The notes beneath the pieces are model-generated. The model saw only the letters and a program-made list of their open reading frames with translations, did not search any database and was not told where the DNA came from. Positions 33,152 to 41,694 of a stretch of DNA of 64,000 nucleotides are shown one piece after another (the first letter of the stretch is position 1; each line of letters starts with the position of its first letter). The position numbers and the translations under genes were made by a program. The DNA is from Amycolatopsis sp. WQ 127309 (lineage in GTDB: Bacteria; Actinomycetota; Actinomycetes; Mycobacteriales; Pseudonocardiaceae). The stretch covers positions 8,569,001-8,633,000 of the forward strand of contig NZ_CP095481.1 of assembly GCF_023023025.1 (NCBI RefSeq), in the 5' to 3' direction.

Positions 33152-34365
33152 GGCTGGGCCAGGCCCGCCACCGGGCCGATCACGATCACCGCGGGAGGGC
33201 GGACTCCCGACGCCGCCGCGTCGGTGACCACCGTGTCCAATGTGGACCGCAGGGCGCGCTGGGTGCGCATCGTGCCGTCTTCGACGATCGCCACCGGGGT
33301 GTCGGCCGGGCGGCCGCCGTCGAGCAGGGCCTTGGCGAACTGCGGGAGCCGCTCGACGCCCATCATCAGGACGATCGTGCCGCGCATGCGGGCCAGCAGG
33401 TCCCAGTCGACCAGCGAGCGGTCGTCGCCCGGGGCGACGTGGCCCGAGACGACCACCACCTCGTGGGCGACGCCGCGGTGGGTCACCGGGACGTCGGCGA
33501 CCGCCGGGACCGCGAACGCGCTGGTGATGCCCGGGACCATCGTCACCGGGACGCCGGCCTCGGCGCAGGCCAGCACCTCCTCGAAGCCGCGGCCGAACAG
33601 GTACGGGTCGCCGCCCTTGAGGCGGACGACGAACTTGCCCTCCTTCGCGCGGTCGATGAGCGTGCTGTTGATGACGTCCTGGCTGGCCGCGCGGCCGTAC
33701 GGGATCTTCGCCGCGTCGACGATCTCCACCTCGGGCGCGAGTTCGTCGAGCAGCTCGCGGGGCGCCAGCCGGTCGACGACCACGACGTCGGCGCGCGCGA
33801 GCAGCCGGCGGCCGCGGACCGTGATCAGCTCCGGGTCGCCCGGGCCGCCGCCGACCAGCGCGACGCCGGGCAGGGTGCCGTCCGGGTGCGGGCGGCGGCC
33901 GTCTTCGACCGTGCCCGCGTGCAGGCCGTCCAGGATCGAGTCGCGGACCGCGGCCGAGCGCAAGGGCTCACCGCCGGAGAGGACGCCGACCAGCAGCCCG
34001 CCGTGGCGCCCGGACGCCGGGGTCACGGCGCTGCCGGACTCGCCCTCGTCGGCGCGGACGCAGAACACGCGCTCGCGCTCGGCTTCGGCGCAGATCGCCG
34101 CGTTGACCTCGGCGTCGTCCGTGCAGGCCAGGGCGTACCAGGCGTCTTTCAGGTCGCCTTCGGAGTAGCGGCGTTCGTGCCAGACCAGCTCGCCCGCGTC
34201 CACCATGCCCTGCACCGACGGCGTCGTGTGCGGGGACACCAGTTCCACGCGCGCGCCCGCGCGGATGAGCCGGGGCAGCCGGCGCTGGGCCACGGAACCG
34301 CCGCCGAACATCACGACGCGGCGGCCGGTCAGCTGGAGGCCGGAAAGGTAGTGCGGGTCGTCCAT
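33139..34365 (-). CDS. cysG: Siroheme synthase CysG (precorrin-2 dehydrogenase + uroporphyrinogen-III C-methyltransferase)
   Basis: A 408-residue bifunctional enzyme making siroheme, the cofactor of sulfite and nitrite reductases. The N-terminal dehydrogenase/chelatase (about 1-150) has VVMFGGGSVAQRRLPRL as its NAD site. The C-terminal methyltransferase has LVGGGPGDPELITVRGRRLL, VVRLKGGDPYLFGRG, VPGITSAFAVPAVADVPVTHRG and LMMGVERLP. Start ATG 34365 fits the family length; a TAAACT -10 (34378-34373) ends seven bases before it, so translation may be leaderless. The stop overlaps the convergent hydrolase gene by 13 bp. It may serve the sulfur genes elsewhere. Confidence 0.92.
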   Translation of the reverse strand: MDDPHYLSGLQLTGRRVVMFGGGSVAQRRLPRLIRAGARVELVSPHTTPSVQGMVDAGELVWHERRYSEGDLKDAWYALACTDDAEVNAAICAEAERERVFCVRADEGESGSAVTPASGRHGGLLVGVLSGGEPLRSAAVRDSILDGLHAGTVEDGRRPHPDGTLPGVALVGGGPGDPELITVRGRRLLARADVVVVDRLAPRELLDELAPEVEIVDAAKIPYGRAASQDVINSTLIDRAKEGKFVVRLKGGDPYLFGRGFEEVLACAEAGVPVTMVPGITSAFAVPAVADVPVTHRGVAHEVVVVSGHVAPGDDRSLVDWDLLARMRGTIVLMMGVERLPQFAKALLDGGRPADTPVAIVEDGTMRTQRALRSTLDTVVTDAAASGVRPPAVIVIGPVAGLAQPQSS

Positions 34366-34417
34366 TCGCGGGAGTTTATTGACGGTGTGGGTCAGCACCA
34401 GCCGGGCGTGCGAAGAG

Positions 34418-34810
34418 TCACCGTTCGAGCAGGCCCAGCAGGTCGGTGTTGCCGAACATCTTCGCCGTGTCGAGTGCGGACGGCTGCCCGGCGCGCGGGT
34501 CGGCACCGCCGTCGAGCAGGGCGCGCACGACGGCCGGCTCGTTCTTGAAGACGGCGCCCGCCAGGGGGCTCTGGCCGCGGTCGTTCTCGCGGTTCGGGTC
34601 GGCGCCGCGCTCGATCAGCGCGGCGACCGTCTCGGCGTGGCCGTGGTAGGCGGCCAGCATGACCAGCGAGTCGCCGCTGTCGTTGCTGAGGTTGGCCGGG
34701 ATTCCCCGGTCGACGTACGCGGCCAGCTCCGCGGTCCGGCCCTCGCGTGCGAACCTGAAGATCTTGGCCCACAGCGCCAGCATCTCCGGGGTGATCTCGT
34801 CGTCACTCAT
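34418..34810 (-). CDS. Ankyrin-repeat protein
   Basis: A 130-residue cytoplasmic protein built of about three ankyrin repeats: NLSNDSGDSLVMLAAYHGHA at about residues 40-59, then NRENDRGQSPLAGAVFKNEP, then the shorter PRAGQPSALDTAKMFGNTDL. A helical N-terminal cap starts MSDDEITPEMLALWAKIF. It probably mediates protein binding; the partner is unknown. It lies between cysG and the VWA gene on the same strand, 12 bp from the latter, so it may be the tail of the MoxR-VWA operon. Confidence 0.87.
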   Translation of the reverse strand: MSDDEITPEMLALWAKIFRFAREGRTAELAAYVDRGIPANLSNDSGDSLVMLAAYHGHAETVAALIERGADPNRENDRGQSPLAGAVFKNEPAVVRALLDGGADPRAGQPSALDTAKMFGNTDLLGLLER

Positions 34811-34822
34811 GCTTCGAGGTTC

Positions 34823-36709
34823 TCACGAAACCCGGAACACCGGCCCGCGCGCGACGAACGGGAGCCGGGCGCCCCGGGGCACCAGGTACGCGTGCTCGCG
34901 CCGCGGCCGGACGTGGTCGCACAGCGCGTCGGTGATGATCAGGATCGGCCCGTCCGGCGGGAAGTCCGGCGCGCGCTGCAGCAGGTCGACGCCGGGCTGC
35001 AGGATCGTGCCGCCGCGCCCGCGCACCTTCACGCGGCCCGCGATGTCCTCGACGGCGAGGTAGCCGGCGTCGTAGGCGACGGCGTCGCAGAACACCACCC
35101 GCGCCGCCGGGACGTCGCGCGCGGCGGCGTACGACGCGATCGCGCCCAGCGCCTTGCCGAGCAGCTCGACGTCCATCGAGCCGGACGTGTCGAGGACGAC
35201 GCCGAAGGTCACGCGCCGGTCGAGCCGCTCGGGCCGCACCTTGCCCGGACGCGGGATGTCCGGCGTCGACGACTGACGGCGCGACGCCCGCGCGTAGCTG
35301 CGCACCGGCAGCTCGACACGGACGTGCTCGTCGAACCAGCGGGCGAGCTGCGCGTCCCAGGGCAGCGGCGGGTGCTCCAGGGCCCGGATCTCCTGCTCCA
35401 GCCCGGCCGGCAGCAGGCCGCGGCCCTGGTTGTGGTGGTAGGTCAGGCCCTGGGTGAGCGCGCGGCGGTAGAACTCGTCGAGGTCGACGCCCTGCACGCG
35501 GTCCGTCCACGGCATCGGCCGCGGCTCGGCCCGGCGCGACGACCGGCGCTGCGTCGCTTCGGGCTGCGTGAGCCAGTCGCCCAGGACGTCACCGGCCTCG
35601 CGGCTGCCGAGGGTCTGCAGCTTGCGGGCGCGCCGGAGGTCCGTGGTGAGCGTGTCGTACACCGACTCGGCGGACAGGCCGGTCAGCTGCGGGTCGTGCA
35701 GGGCGTCCTCGGGCAGTTCGCCGACGGCCATCGCGACGAGCCAGCCGTTGATCACGTAGTCGCAGGCGACGTTCCACAGGTACGGGTCGCGGCCGAGCGC
35801 GCGGCGGTCGTGGCGCAGCGCGGCGTGCAGCATCTCGTGCGCCAGCACGAACCGCCATTCCCCGGCGGTCAACGGCGCGTGCGGGTTGACGTAGATCTCG
35901 CCGTGCTCGGCGTCGACCGCGGCCACGGCGATACCCCAGGCGCGGACGACCTCGGCGTCGGCGATCAGGGTGAAGCCCGCGGCCATCGCGCCGAGCAGCG
36001 GGAACGACGAGGTGAACCAGGCGAGCGCACGGTCCCACTCCCCCAGCGCCCGCCGGTGGCGGGTCTGGCCACGCGCGTCCGCGGCGCGTTCCATGGCGCC
36101 GGTGGCCGCCGCGATCAGCCCGCGGGCGAACCGCTCGGTCCACGGCTCCGGCTTGCCGTTGTGCTGGAGGTGCCAGCGGCTCTGGGGCGGGCCGAGCCGC
36201 AGGCACGGCCGCGCGCCGCCGGTGCCAAGCCTCGTGAACGCGCCGGGGACGCCGGTTTCGTGCCACGCGCGGGTCAACGAGAGCTCGTCGCCGCCCGGGA
36301 GTTCCGGGAGCAGCACGGTGGGTTCGCCGACGTGGACCGCCTCGGCGAACCGGTGGACGGCCACGCAGCAGGCGGCGCCGTAGGACGCGTCGATCTCCCG
36401 GCCGGGCGTGACGGCCTCGGCGTCGGTCAGCGTCTCGTCGTCGAGGTGGCCGAGGCCGAGGTGCAGCAGCAGGTGCGCGAAGACCCACGCCCACTCCGCG
36501 GGCTCGGCGTCGCGGGCGCGGTTGGCCGTGATCACCCCGCGCTCGCTGACGACGGCCCAGCTGCCGACGCCGGTCAGGCTCTGCGCGTCGAGGCTCGCGC
36601 CGCGCGTCAGGTGGTCGAGCACGGCGTGCTCGCGGGCCAGCGCCCAGCCGGCGTCGATCGCCTTGGCCCGGCGTTCACGGCGCTTGGCCTCGGCCTGCGC
36701 GGTGCTCAC
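34823..36709 (-). CDS. VWA-like putative metallopeptidase (DUF2201 type)
   Basis: About 628 residues. The central region has a zinc-protease-like motif HEMLHAALRHDRRALGRD (about residues 310-327), followed by WNVACDYVINGWL, as in the DUF2201 N-terminal family. An earlier, similar segment FAHLLLHLGLGHLDDE (about 80-95) keeps two histidines but has Leu in place of the catalytic Glu. The C-terminal 130 residues form a VWA-like domain with the metal site DTSGSM and VVFCDAVAYDAG. Start GTG 36709 overlaps the MoxR-like gene stop by 4 bp. MoxR/VWA pairs act as chaperone or assembly modules; the client here is unknown. Confidence 0.82.
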   Translation of the reverse strand: MSTAQAEAKRRERRAKAIDAGWALAREHAVLDHLTRGASLDAQSLTGVGSWAVVSERGVITANRARDAEPAEWAWVFAHLLLHLGLGHLDDETLTDAEAVTPGREIDASYGAACCVAVHRFAEAVHVGEPTVLLPELPGGDELSLTRAWHETGVPGAFTRLGTGGARPCLRLGPPQSRWHLQHNGKPEPWTERFARGLIAAATGAMERAADARGQTRHRRALGEWDRALAWFTSSFPLLGAMAAGFTLIADAEVVRAWGIAVAAVDAEHGEIYVNPHAPLTAGEWRFVLAHEMLHAALRHDRRALGRDPYLWNVACDYVINGWLVAMAVGELPEDALHDPQLTGLSAESVYDTLTTDLRRARKLQTLGSREAGDVLGDWLTQPEATQRRSSRRAEPRPMPWTDRVQGVDLDEFYRRALTQGLTYHHNQGRGLLPAGLEQEIRALEHPPLPWDAQLARWFDEHVRVELPVRSYARASRRQSSTPDIPRPGKVRPERLDRRVTFGVVLDTSGSMDVELLGKALGAIASYAAARDVPAARVVFCDAVAYDAGYLAVEDIAGRVKVRGRGGTILQPGVDLLQRAPDFPPDGPILIITDALCDHVRPRREHAYLVPRGARLPFVARGPVFRVS

Positions 36710-37767
36710 GCGCGCGCGTCCACGAGCCGCGGCAGGTCGCGGGCGGCCTCGACCAGGAACCACGACGGCAGCCGCGGGTGGCCCGCCTCGTCGTCGGCGA
36801 TGACCAGCTGGGCCATCTCCAGGGAGATCTCGGCCAGCTCGACGAGCAGGCTCTTCGCGCGGAACGCGAACTGGCGCACCGCGGCCGACGCGTGCCGCTT
36901 GTCGGCGGGCAGGTCCTTGACCAGCCGGGCGCGGAACGTCTCGGCCAGGAAGTACAGCAGGTCACGATCGCCCGGCTCGGCGGGCCAGCGGGCGTCGCCC
37001 TTGAGGATGGCTTCGAGGTCGAAGGCGTGCCGGGCCACCTTGAGGTACGCGCGGAACGAGCCGGCGTGCTGCGGCGTGAGCGTCGCGTAGGCCAGCAGCG
37101 CGATCGTCTCGTCGCCGACGGCGTCGCCGTAGGAGTGCAGCAGGTCCGACAGCATGTGCCACGAGCGCGGCGTCGAGAACGGCTCTTCGGTCTTCGGCGG
37201 CGGGCTCCACAGGTGGTCCGGGCGCTGGGTCAGGTAGTCGACGACCGACGGGTGGATGTCGTGGCCCGTCGCCCAGGTCAGCCAGTCGGCGGGCGAGGCG
37301 CGCAGGTGCACGTGGACGAGCCGGTTGACGAGCGCGGACGCCATCGGGCGTGCGAGGGCCTGGTCGGTGGCGCGGTTGCCGGCGCCGATCACGACCGAGC
37401 CCGCCGGCAGCTCGTACGAGCCGATGCGGCGGTCGAGGATGAGCGAGTAGAACGCCTTCTGGACGTCGGGCGCGGCGGCGTTCAGCTCGTCGAGGAACAG
37501 GCAGTACGGCTCGTCGCGGGCGATCTGCTCGGGCGGGCAGAAGCGGCTGCGGCCGTCGACGATCTGCGGGACGCCGATCAGGTCCTCCGGCGCGAGCTGG
37601 GTGCCGAGCAGCGAGACGCAGTCGAGGCCCAGCGACGCCGCGAATTCCCAGACCAGGGAAGACTTCCCGATGCCCGGCGCGCCCCACAGGAACACCGGCC
37701 GCACGACGGCGGCGGCGAGCAGGACTTCGGGCAGCTGGGCGGGCGTGACCGTGAGCTGGGCGTGCAC
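36706..37767 (-). CDS. MoxR-type AAA+ ATPase
   Basis: A 353-residue AAA+ protein. Walker A GAPGIGKSS lies at about residues 30-38, Walker B is CLFLDELNAAAPDVQKAFYS, and sensor-like GAGNRATD is followed by an arginine-finger region (LVNRLVHVHL). It would drive remodelling with its VWA partner, encoded immediately downstream with a 4-bp overlap. Start GTG 37767 has AGGAGG eight bases upstream. A palindrome at 37782-37795 lies next to the ribosome site. Confidence 0.88.
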   Translation of the reverse strand: MHAQLTVTPAQLPEVLLAAAVVRPVFLWGAPGIGKSSLVWEFAASLGLDCVSLLGTQLAPEDLIGVPQIVDGRSRFCPPEQIARDEPYCLFLDELNAAAPDVQKAFYSLILDRRIGSYELPAGSVVIGAGNRATDQALARPMASALVNRLVHVHLRASPADWLTWATGHDIHPSVVDYLTQRPDHLWSPPPKTEEPFSTPRSWHMLSDLLHSYGDAVGDETIALLAYATLTPQHAGSFRAYLKVARHAFDLEAILKGDARWPAEPGDRDLLYFLAETFRARLVKDLPADKRHASAAVRQFAFRAKSLLVELAEISLEMAQLVIADDEAGHPRLPSWFLVEAARDLPRLVDARA

Positions 37768-37781
37768 TACGTGGACCTCCT

Positions 37782-37795
37782 GATGTCAGGACATC
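37782..37795. promoter_or_regulatory. Palindrome before the MoxR-VWA operon
   Basis: GATGTC (37782-37787), 2 bases, GACATC (37790-37795). It is a perfect 6-bp inverted repeat directly upstream of the moxR ribosome site and may be an operator. Confidence 0.35.
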
Positions 37796-37856
37796 CCGGG
37801 TGACGCCCCCTTTCGCGGGCTCATGATCGCGCGCCCGCCCAGCGGCCGCACCTGAA

Positions 37857-38114
37857 TTATCCGCCCGCGCGGCCCGAGCCCGGGTAGGGCAACAGGGCCA
37901 TCTCCCGCGCGTTCTTGATCGCCGTGGCGACCTGTTTCTGTTGCTGCGGCGTCAACCCCGTCACCCGGCGGGCCCGGATCTTGCCGCGGTCGGAGATGAA
38001 CTTCCGCAGCAGGTCGACGTCCTTCCAGTCGACGTGGGTGATCCGGTGCGCGTGCAGCAGGTTCACCTTGCGCTTGCCCGGGCGGTCCCGGGTCGGCTTC
38101 GGCATCCGGCTCAC
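37857..38114 (-). CDS. rpsR: 30S ribosomal protein S18, zinc-free paralogue
   Basis: 85 residues (82 if the internal ATG at 38105 is used; GGTGAG lies before that ATG). The S18 core is clear: [22 protein letters not shown] and [22 protein letters not shown]. It lacks the cysteines of zinc-binding S18. The gene ends the minus-strand C-minus ribosomal operon. In mycobacteria and streptomycetes such paralogues replace the zinc-containing forms when Zur senses zinc shortage. The GTG at 38114 overlaps the rpsN stop. Confidence 0.92.
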   Translation of the reverse strand: MSRMPKPTRDRPGKRKVNLLHAHRITHVDWKDVDLLRKFISDRGKIRARRVTGLTPQQQKQVATAIKNAREMALLPYPGSGRAGG

Positions 38115-38416
38115 CAGCTCGACTTCGTGACGCCGGGCAGCTCGCCGTGGTGGGCGGCCTGGCGCATCTTCACCCGGGACAGCCCGAACTTGCGCAGGTA
38201 CCCGCGCGGGCGGCCGTCGGCCGCGTCCCGGTTGCGGATCCGCGTCGGGCTCGCGTCACGCGGCAGCTTCTGCAGCGCGACGACCGCCGCTCCCTTGTCC
38301 TCGGCGGACGACGACGGCGACGCGATGACGGCCTTGAGCGCGCGACGGCGTTCGACGTACCGGGCCGCGATCACCTTCCGCTGCTCGTTCTTCGCGATCT
38401 TCGACTTCTTCGCCAT
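38111..38416 (-). CDS. rpsN: 30S ribosomal protein S14, zinc-free form
   Basis: 101 residues, the long zinc-independent S14 type: [20 protein letters not shown], then [17 protein letters not shown] and [19 protein letters not shown]. There is no CxxC pair. It would take the place of the shorter zinc-binding S14 in the small subunit. The ATG overlaps the rpmG stop by one base, so the operon is translationally coupled. Confidence 0.95.
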   Translation of the reverse strand: MAKKSKIAKNEQRKVIAARYVERRRALKAVIASPSSSAEDKGAAVVALQKLPRDASPTRIRNRDAADGRPRGYLRKFGLSRVKMRQAAHHGELPGVTKSSW

Positions 38417-38583
38417 CAGCGCTCTTCCTTGAACTCGACGTGCTTGCGCGCGACCGGGTCGTACTTGCGCAGGACCATCCGGTCCGGGTTGTTGCGGCGG
38501 TTCTTCTTCGTGACGTACGTGTAGCCGGTCCCCGCGGTCGACCGCAGCTTGATGACCGGCCGGATGTCGGTGCTCTTCGCCAT
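38416..38583 (-). CDS. rpmG: 50S ribosomal protein L33, zinc-free form
   Basis: 55 residues: [20 protein letters not shown], then [20 protein letters not shown] and [15 protein letters not shown]. It lacks the CxxC pair of zinc-binding L33, so it is the C-minus paralogue. Start ATG 38583 overlaps the rpmB stop by one base, and its own stop overlaps the rpsN start. Confidence 0.95.
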   Translation of the reverse strand: MAKSTDIRPVIKLRSTAGTGYTYVTKKNRRNNPDRMVLRKYDPVARKHVEFKEER

Positions 38584-38819
38584 CAGAACTTCATCCCCTT
38601 CGCCTTCAGTTCGGCCACGACGGCCTCGATCCCGCGCTTGTCGATCGTCTTCATCCCCTTGACGGAGACGCGCAGCCGCACCCAGCGGCGCTCGCTGGGC
38701 ACGAAGTAGCGGCGGTTCTGCAGGTTCGGCTCCCACCGCCGGGACGTACGGCGGTGCGAGTGCGAGACCTGCTTGCCGTACCCCGGCTTGCGGCCGGTGA
38801 CCTGGCACACGGCGGACAC
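38583..38819 (-). CDS. rpmB: 50S ribosomal protein L28, zinc-free form
   Basis: 78 residues, the family length: [40 protein letters not shown] and [19 protein letters not shown]. Only one Cys is present, so it cannot form the L28 zinc site. The start is GTG 38819 because GGGAGGG lies four bases upstream and the size then fits; a longer frame to 38855 would run into the promoter. First gene of the minus-strand zinc-starvation operon. Confidence 0.93.
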   Translation of the reverse strand: MSAVCQVTGRKPGYGKQVSHSHRRTSRRWEPNLQNRRYFVPSERRWVRLRVSVKGMKTIDKRGIEAVVAELKAKGMKF

Positions 38820-38832
38820 GGACCCTCCCGAG

Positions 38833-38862
38833 TTGATAGTGGTTGTCGTTTTCATCTACTCT
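38833..38862. promoter_or_regulatory. Divergent promoters with a candidate Zur box
   Basis: Between rpmB (minus) and mrf (plus). Plus strand: -35 TTGATA (38833-38838), 18 bases, -10 TACTCT (38857-38862). The minus strand has a -10 TAGAGT (38863-38858). The 21-bp segment 38834-38854 (TGATAGTGGT...GTCGTTTTCA) is a degenerate inverted repeat resembling actinobacterial Zur sites, whose outer arms read TGAAAA and TTTTCA. Placement over both promoters and the gene set support zinc repression; the match itself is imperfect. Confidence 0.55.
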
Positions 38863-38897
38863 ACGCACCGTACCCCGCCCGTATTCCTGGAGCCCAT

Positions 38898-40148
38898 GTG
38901 ACCCACCCACCCCGCGTCCCGCTCGTGCTCGTCAGCGGCCTCGCCCCGGGCGCGAACGCCACGCTCGCCGAGTTGCTGCGCGTCGCCGAGCCCGGCACCG
39001 CCGTCGTCCACCACGACCTGCGCGACATCCACTCCGGCGTCGTCCGCCGCCGCTTGCGCCTGGAGCAGCGCGACCAGCTGACCGTCCTCGAACTGGCGCA
39101 CGGCTGCGTGTCCTGCACCCTGCGCGAGGACCTGCTCCCGCTGCTGCGGCGGCTGGCCCGGATGCCGCAGGTGCGCCGGATCGTCGTCCGGCTCGACGAG
39201 GCGATGGAGCCCGAGCCGGTGAGCTGGGCGATCCGCAACGTCCTGGTCGGCGACCACCCGGTGCACGACGACGTCGACCTGCGCGCGGTGCTCACGGTCG
39301 TCGACTGCGCGACCTGGCTCGCCGACGCGACCGAGGACGACGCCCTGGCCGAGCGGAACCTGCAGGCCAGCCCGGAGGACGACCGGACCGTCGCCCAGGT
39401 GGCGCTCTCCCAGGTCGAGTTCGCCGACGTCCTCGTGCTGGCCGGCGCGGCCACCGACGCGTGGGGCGCGGCCAAGGCGTCCGCCGTGCTCGACCGCGTC
39501 GCACCGTCGACCCCGCGGGTCGAGCTGAGCCGGGTGGACGGGCACAGCGTGCTCGACGCCGTCCCGGCCGACGCCCGCCGCGGCGAGGTCACCGACATGC
39601 ACGGCGCCCTGCTGCGCGGCCAGCCGCCGCTGCACGCCGACTGCGGCATCGGGCTGGTCACCTTCACCGCCGAGCGGCCGTTCCACCCGCAGCGGCTGCA
39701 CGACGCGCTCGACGTCCTGCTCGACGGCGTCGTCCGCACCCGCGGCCGGGCCTGGGTGGCCAGCCAGCCGGACGTCGCGTTCTGGATCGAGTCGGCCGGC
39801 GGCGGGCTGGGCATCGGGCACGCCGGGCCTTGGCTCGCCTCGCCGGACGGTCCGGAGTGGACGGACGTCTCCCCCGAGCGCCGCACCCTGGCGTCCCTGC
39901 GCTGGCACCCGGTGCACGGCGACCGCGCGCAGGAGCTCGTCGTGGTGACGGACCAGACAACGCCCGACGAGATCGACGCGGCCCTGCGCGGCGCTCTACT
40001 GACCGACGAGGAACTGAGAGCCGGCCCGGAGGTGTGGGAACGCTATCCCGACCCGTTCGGGGACTGGCACGAAGAACCTTGCGAGGACACCGAACCCGAC
40101 CCGGCGCGGCACGACGCGACCGCGGCGAACCGAAAGGAAGACCAGTGA
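38898..40148 (+). CDS. mrf: Mrf-like CobW-domain protein (Rv0106 type), P-loop degenerate
   Basis: About 416 residues. It closely follows mycobacterial Rv0106 as I remember it: [20 protein letters not shown], then [20 protein letters not shown], then [19 protein letters not shown], and a C-terminal [13 protein letters not shown]. Mrf recruits a hibernation factor to zinc-free ribosomes in zinc-starved mycobacteria. The CobW P-loop, normally GxxGxGK[ST]T, reads GLAPGANAT here, without the lysine, so GTP binding is doubtful. The metal motif is CVSC rather than CxCC. Start GTG 38898 (TGGAG seven bases upstream). It overlaps rpmE by 4 bp. It is divergent from the rpmB operon and probably Zur-controlled. 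Confidence 0.83.
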   Translation: MTHPPRVPLVLVSGLAPGANATLAELLRVAEPGTAVVHHDLRDIHSGVVRRRLRLEQRDQLTVLELAHGCVSCTLREDLLPLLRRLARMPQVRRIVVRLDEAMEPEPVSWAIRNVLVGDHPVHDDVDLRAVLTVVDCATWLADATEDDALAERNLQASPEDDRTVAQVALSQVEFADVLVLAGAATDAWGAAKASAVLDRVAPSTPRVELSRVDGHSVLDAVPADARRGEVTDMHGALLRGQPPLHADCGIGLVTFTAERPFHPQRLHDALDVLLDGVVRTRGRAWVASQPDVAFWIESAGGGLGIGHAGPWLASPDGPEWTDVSPERRTLASLRWHPVHGDRAQELVVVTDQTTPDEIDAALRGALLTDEELRAGPEVWERYPDPFGDWHEEPCEDTEPDPARHDATAANRKEDQ

Positions 40149-40399
40149 AACCAGGCATCCACCCCGACTACCACCCCGTGGTCTTCAAGGACTCGTCCAC
40201 CGGCGACGCGTTCCTGACCCGCTCCACCGCCACGTCGGACAAGACGATCGAGTGGTCCGACGGGCAGACCTACCCCCTGGTGACGGTCGACATCAGCGCG
40301 TGGTCGCACCCGTTCTGGACCGGCACCCAGCGGATCATGGACAGCGCCGGCCAGGTCGAGAAGTTCCACCGCCGCTACGGGAAGCGGGGTACGCGCTGA
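40145..40399 (+). CDS. rpmE2: 50S ribosomal protein L31, type B (zinc-free)
   Basis: 84 residues of the type B L31 family: [50 protein letters not shown] and EKFHRRYG. It has no CxxC zinc motif. The GTG at 40145 overlaps the mrf stop (GTGA), and its stop overlaps the rpmF start, so all four plus-strand genes are coupled. It would replace zinc-binding L31 under zinc shortage. Confidence 0.95.
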   Translation: MKPGIHPDYHPVVFKDSSTGDAFLTRSTATSDKTIEWSDGQTYPLVTVDISAWSHPFWTGTQRIMDSAGQVEKFHRRYGKRGTR

Positions 40400-40548
40400 T
40401 GGCCGTCCCCAAGCGCAAGAAGTCCCGCAGCAACACCCGCACCCGGCGGTCCCAGTGGAAGGCCGCCGCGGTGGACCTGGTCCCGATCAAGGTCGACGGC
40501 GAGACGAAGCTCGTCCCCCGCCGGCTGATCCGCCACTTCCACGCGTGA
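40399..40548 (+). CDS. rpmF: 50S ribosomal protein L32, short zinc-free form
   Basis: 49 residues: [20 protein letters not shown], then [20 protein letters not shown] and RRLIRHFHA. No cysteines. Shorter than the usual 56-60 residues at the C-terminus. Start ATG 40399 overlaps the rpmE stop by one base, and its own stop overlaps the cobW start. Too short for many gene finders but clearly real. Confidence 0.92.
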   Translation: MAVPKRKKSRSNTRTRRSQWKAAAVDLVPIKVDGETKLVPRRLIRHFHA

Positions 40549-41603
40549 GCGTCCCGGTCACCGTGCTGTCGGGCTTCCTCGGCGCGGGCAAGACGACACT
40601 GCTCAACCACATCCTCGCCAACCGCGACGGCCTGCGGGTGGCGGTGATCGTCAACGACATGAGCGAGGTCAACATCGACGCCGCGCTCGTGCGCTCCCAG
40701 GAACGCCTCGTCGAGCTGACCAACGGGTGCATCTGCTGCACCCTGCGGGAGGACCTCCTGGAGGAGGTGGCGGCGCTCTGCGCGGACGACCGGTTCGACC
40801 ACGTGCTCATCGAGTCGAGCGGGATCTCCGAGCCGATGCCGGTGGCCGCGACGTTCACCTTCCTGGACGAGGTGGCCCGCCTCGACACCATGGTGACGGT
40901 GGTCGACGCGGCCAACTTCGCCCGGGAACTGGCCGCCGGCGACTCCCTCGTGGAGCGCCGGCTGGACCAGTACGCCGGCGACGAGCGGACCGTCAGTGAC
41001 CTGCTGATGGACCAGGTCGAGTTCGCGGATGTGTTGCTGCTGAACAAAACCGACCTCGTGTCACCGGACGAGGCCGCACTGCTGGTGGCGGTGCTCCGGC
41101 GGCTCAACCCGGCGGCCGACGTCGTGACCAGCAGCTTCGGGAAGGTGCCGCTGGACCGCGTCTTCGGCACCGGCCGCTACGACGTCCTGCGCGCACAGGA
41201 GGCGCCGGGCTGGGTCGCCGAGCTGAACGGCGACCACGTGCCGGAGACCGAGGAGTACGGCATCTCGAGCGTGGTGTTCCGCGCGTCCGGGGCCTTCGAC
41301 CCGGCGGCGCTGTGGGACTTCGTCGCCCGGCGGCTCGACTCCGGCGAGTTCGGGACGGTGTTGCGCTCCAAGGGGTTCTTCGCGCTGGCGTCCCGGCCTG
41401 GGGTGACCGGGCTCTGGTCCCAGGCCGGGACGGTGGCGCGGTTCGAACCCCAAGGCGTCGCGGCGGAGCCACGGCAGGAGCTGGTGTTCATCGGCGTCGA
41501 CCTGGCGGGCGACGCGCTGCTGGGCGCGCTGCGGGAGTGCCTGGGTGACGTCGCGAGCGGCCCGGACCCGTTCCCGGAGTGGGAACCGGTCCACGTCCAC
41601 TGA
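40545..41603 (+). CDS. CobW-family GTPase, zinc metallochaperone candidate
   Basis: A 352-residue G3E GTPase. An intact P-loop [17 protein letters not shown] lies at about residues 8-24. The metal-binding [16 protein letters not shown] contains the CxCC motif, Walker B is [15 protein letters not shown], and the guanine motif is LLNKTDLV. The C-terminal CobW_C domain includes [19 protein letters not shown]. In this Zur-type operon it probably delivers zinc to essential enzymes during shortage, like COG0523/YciC proteins. It is the catalytically intact counterpart of the neighbouring Mrf. Start GTG 40545 overlaps the rpmF stop. A hairpin follows at 41622. Confidence 0.88.
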   Translation: MSVPVTVLSGFLGAGKTTLLNHILANRDGLRVAVIVNDMSEVNIDAALVRSQERLVELTNGCICCTLREDLLEEVAALCADDRFDHVLIESSGISEPMPVAATFTFLDEVARLDTMVTVVDAANFARELAAGDSLVERRLDQYAGDERTVSDLLMDQVEFADVLLLNKTDLVSPDEAALLVAVLRRLNPAADVVTSSFGKVPLDRVFGTGRYDVLRAQEAPGWVAELNGDHVPETEEYGISSVVFRASGAFDPAALWDFVARRLDSGEFGTVLRSKGFFALASRPGVTGLWSQAGTVARFEPQGVAAEPRQELVFIGVDLAGDALLGALRECLGDVASGPDPFPEWEPVHVH

Positions 41604-41621
41604 GCCCTCTGCCGCGGCTTG

Positions 41622-41665
41622 TCGTGAGTGGCAGGCAGGGTTCCAACCCTCCTGAACACCCACGA
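41622..41665. terminator. Hairpin terminator after the plus-strand zinc operon
   Basis: Nested inverted repeat: outer arms TCGTGAGTG (41622-41630) and CACCCACGA (41657-41665), inner AGGGTT / AACCCT around a 2-base loop. It lies between the convergent cobW and histidine-rich genes and probably serves both. Confidence 0.65.
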
Positions 41666-41694
41666 CGAGGCGGGCGAGACGGCGGCCGGGGCGT

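Noticed and set aside
34379..37090. 903-codon plus-strand frame opposite the ankyrin, VWA and MoxR genes
   Set aside because: Antisense to three clear genes with motifs; low-complexity Arg/Ala/Val translation with no start signal.
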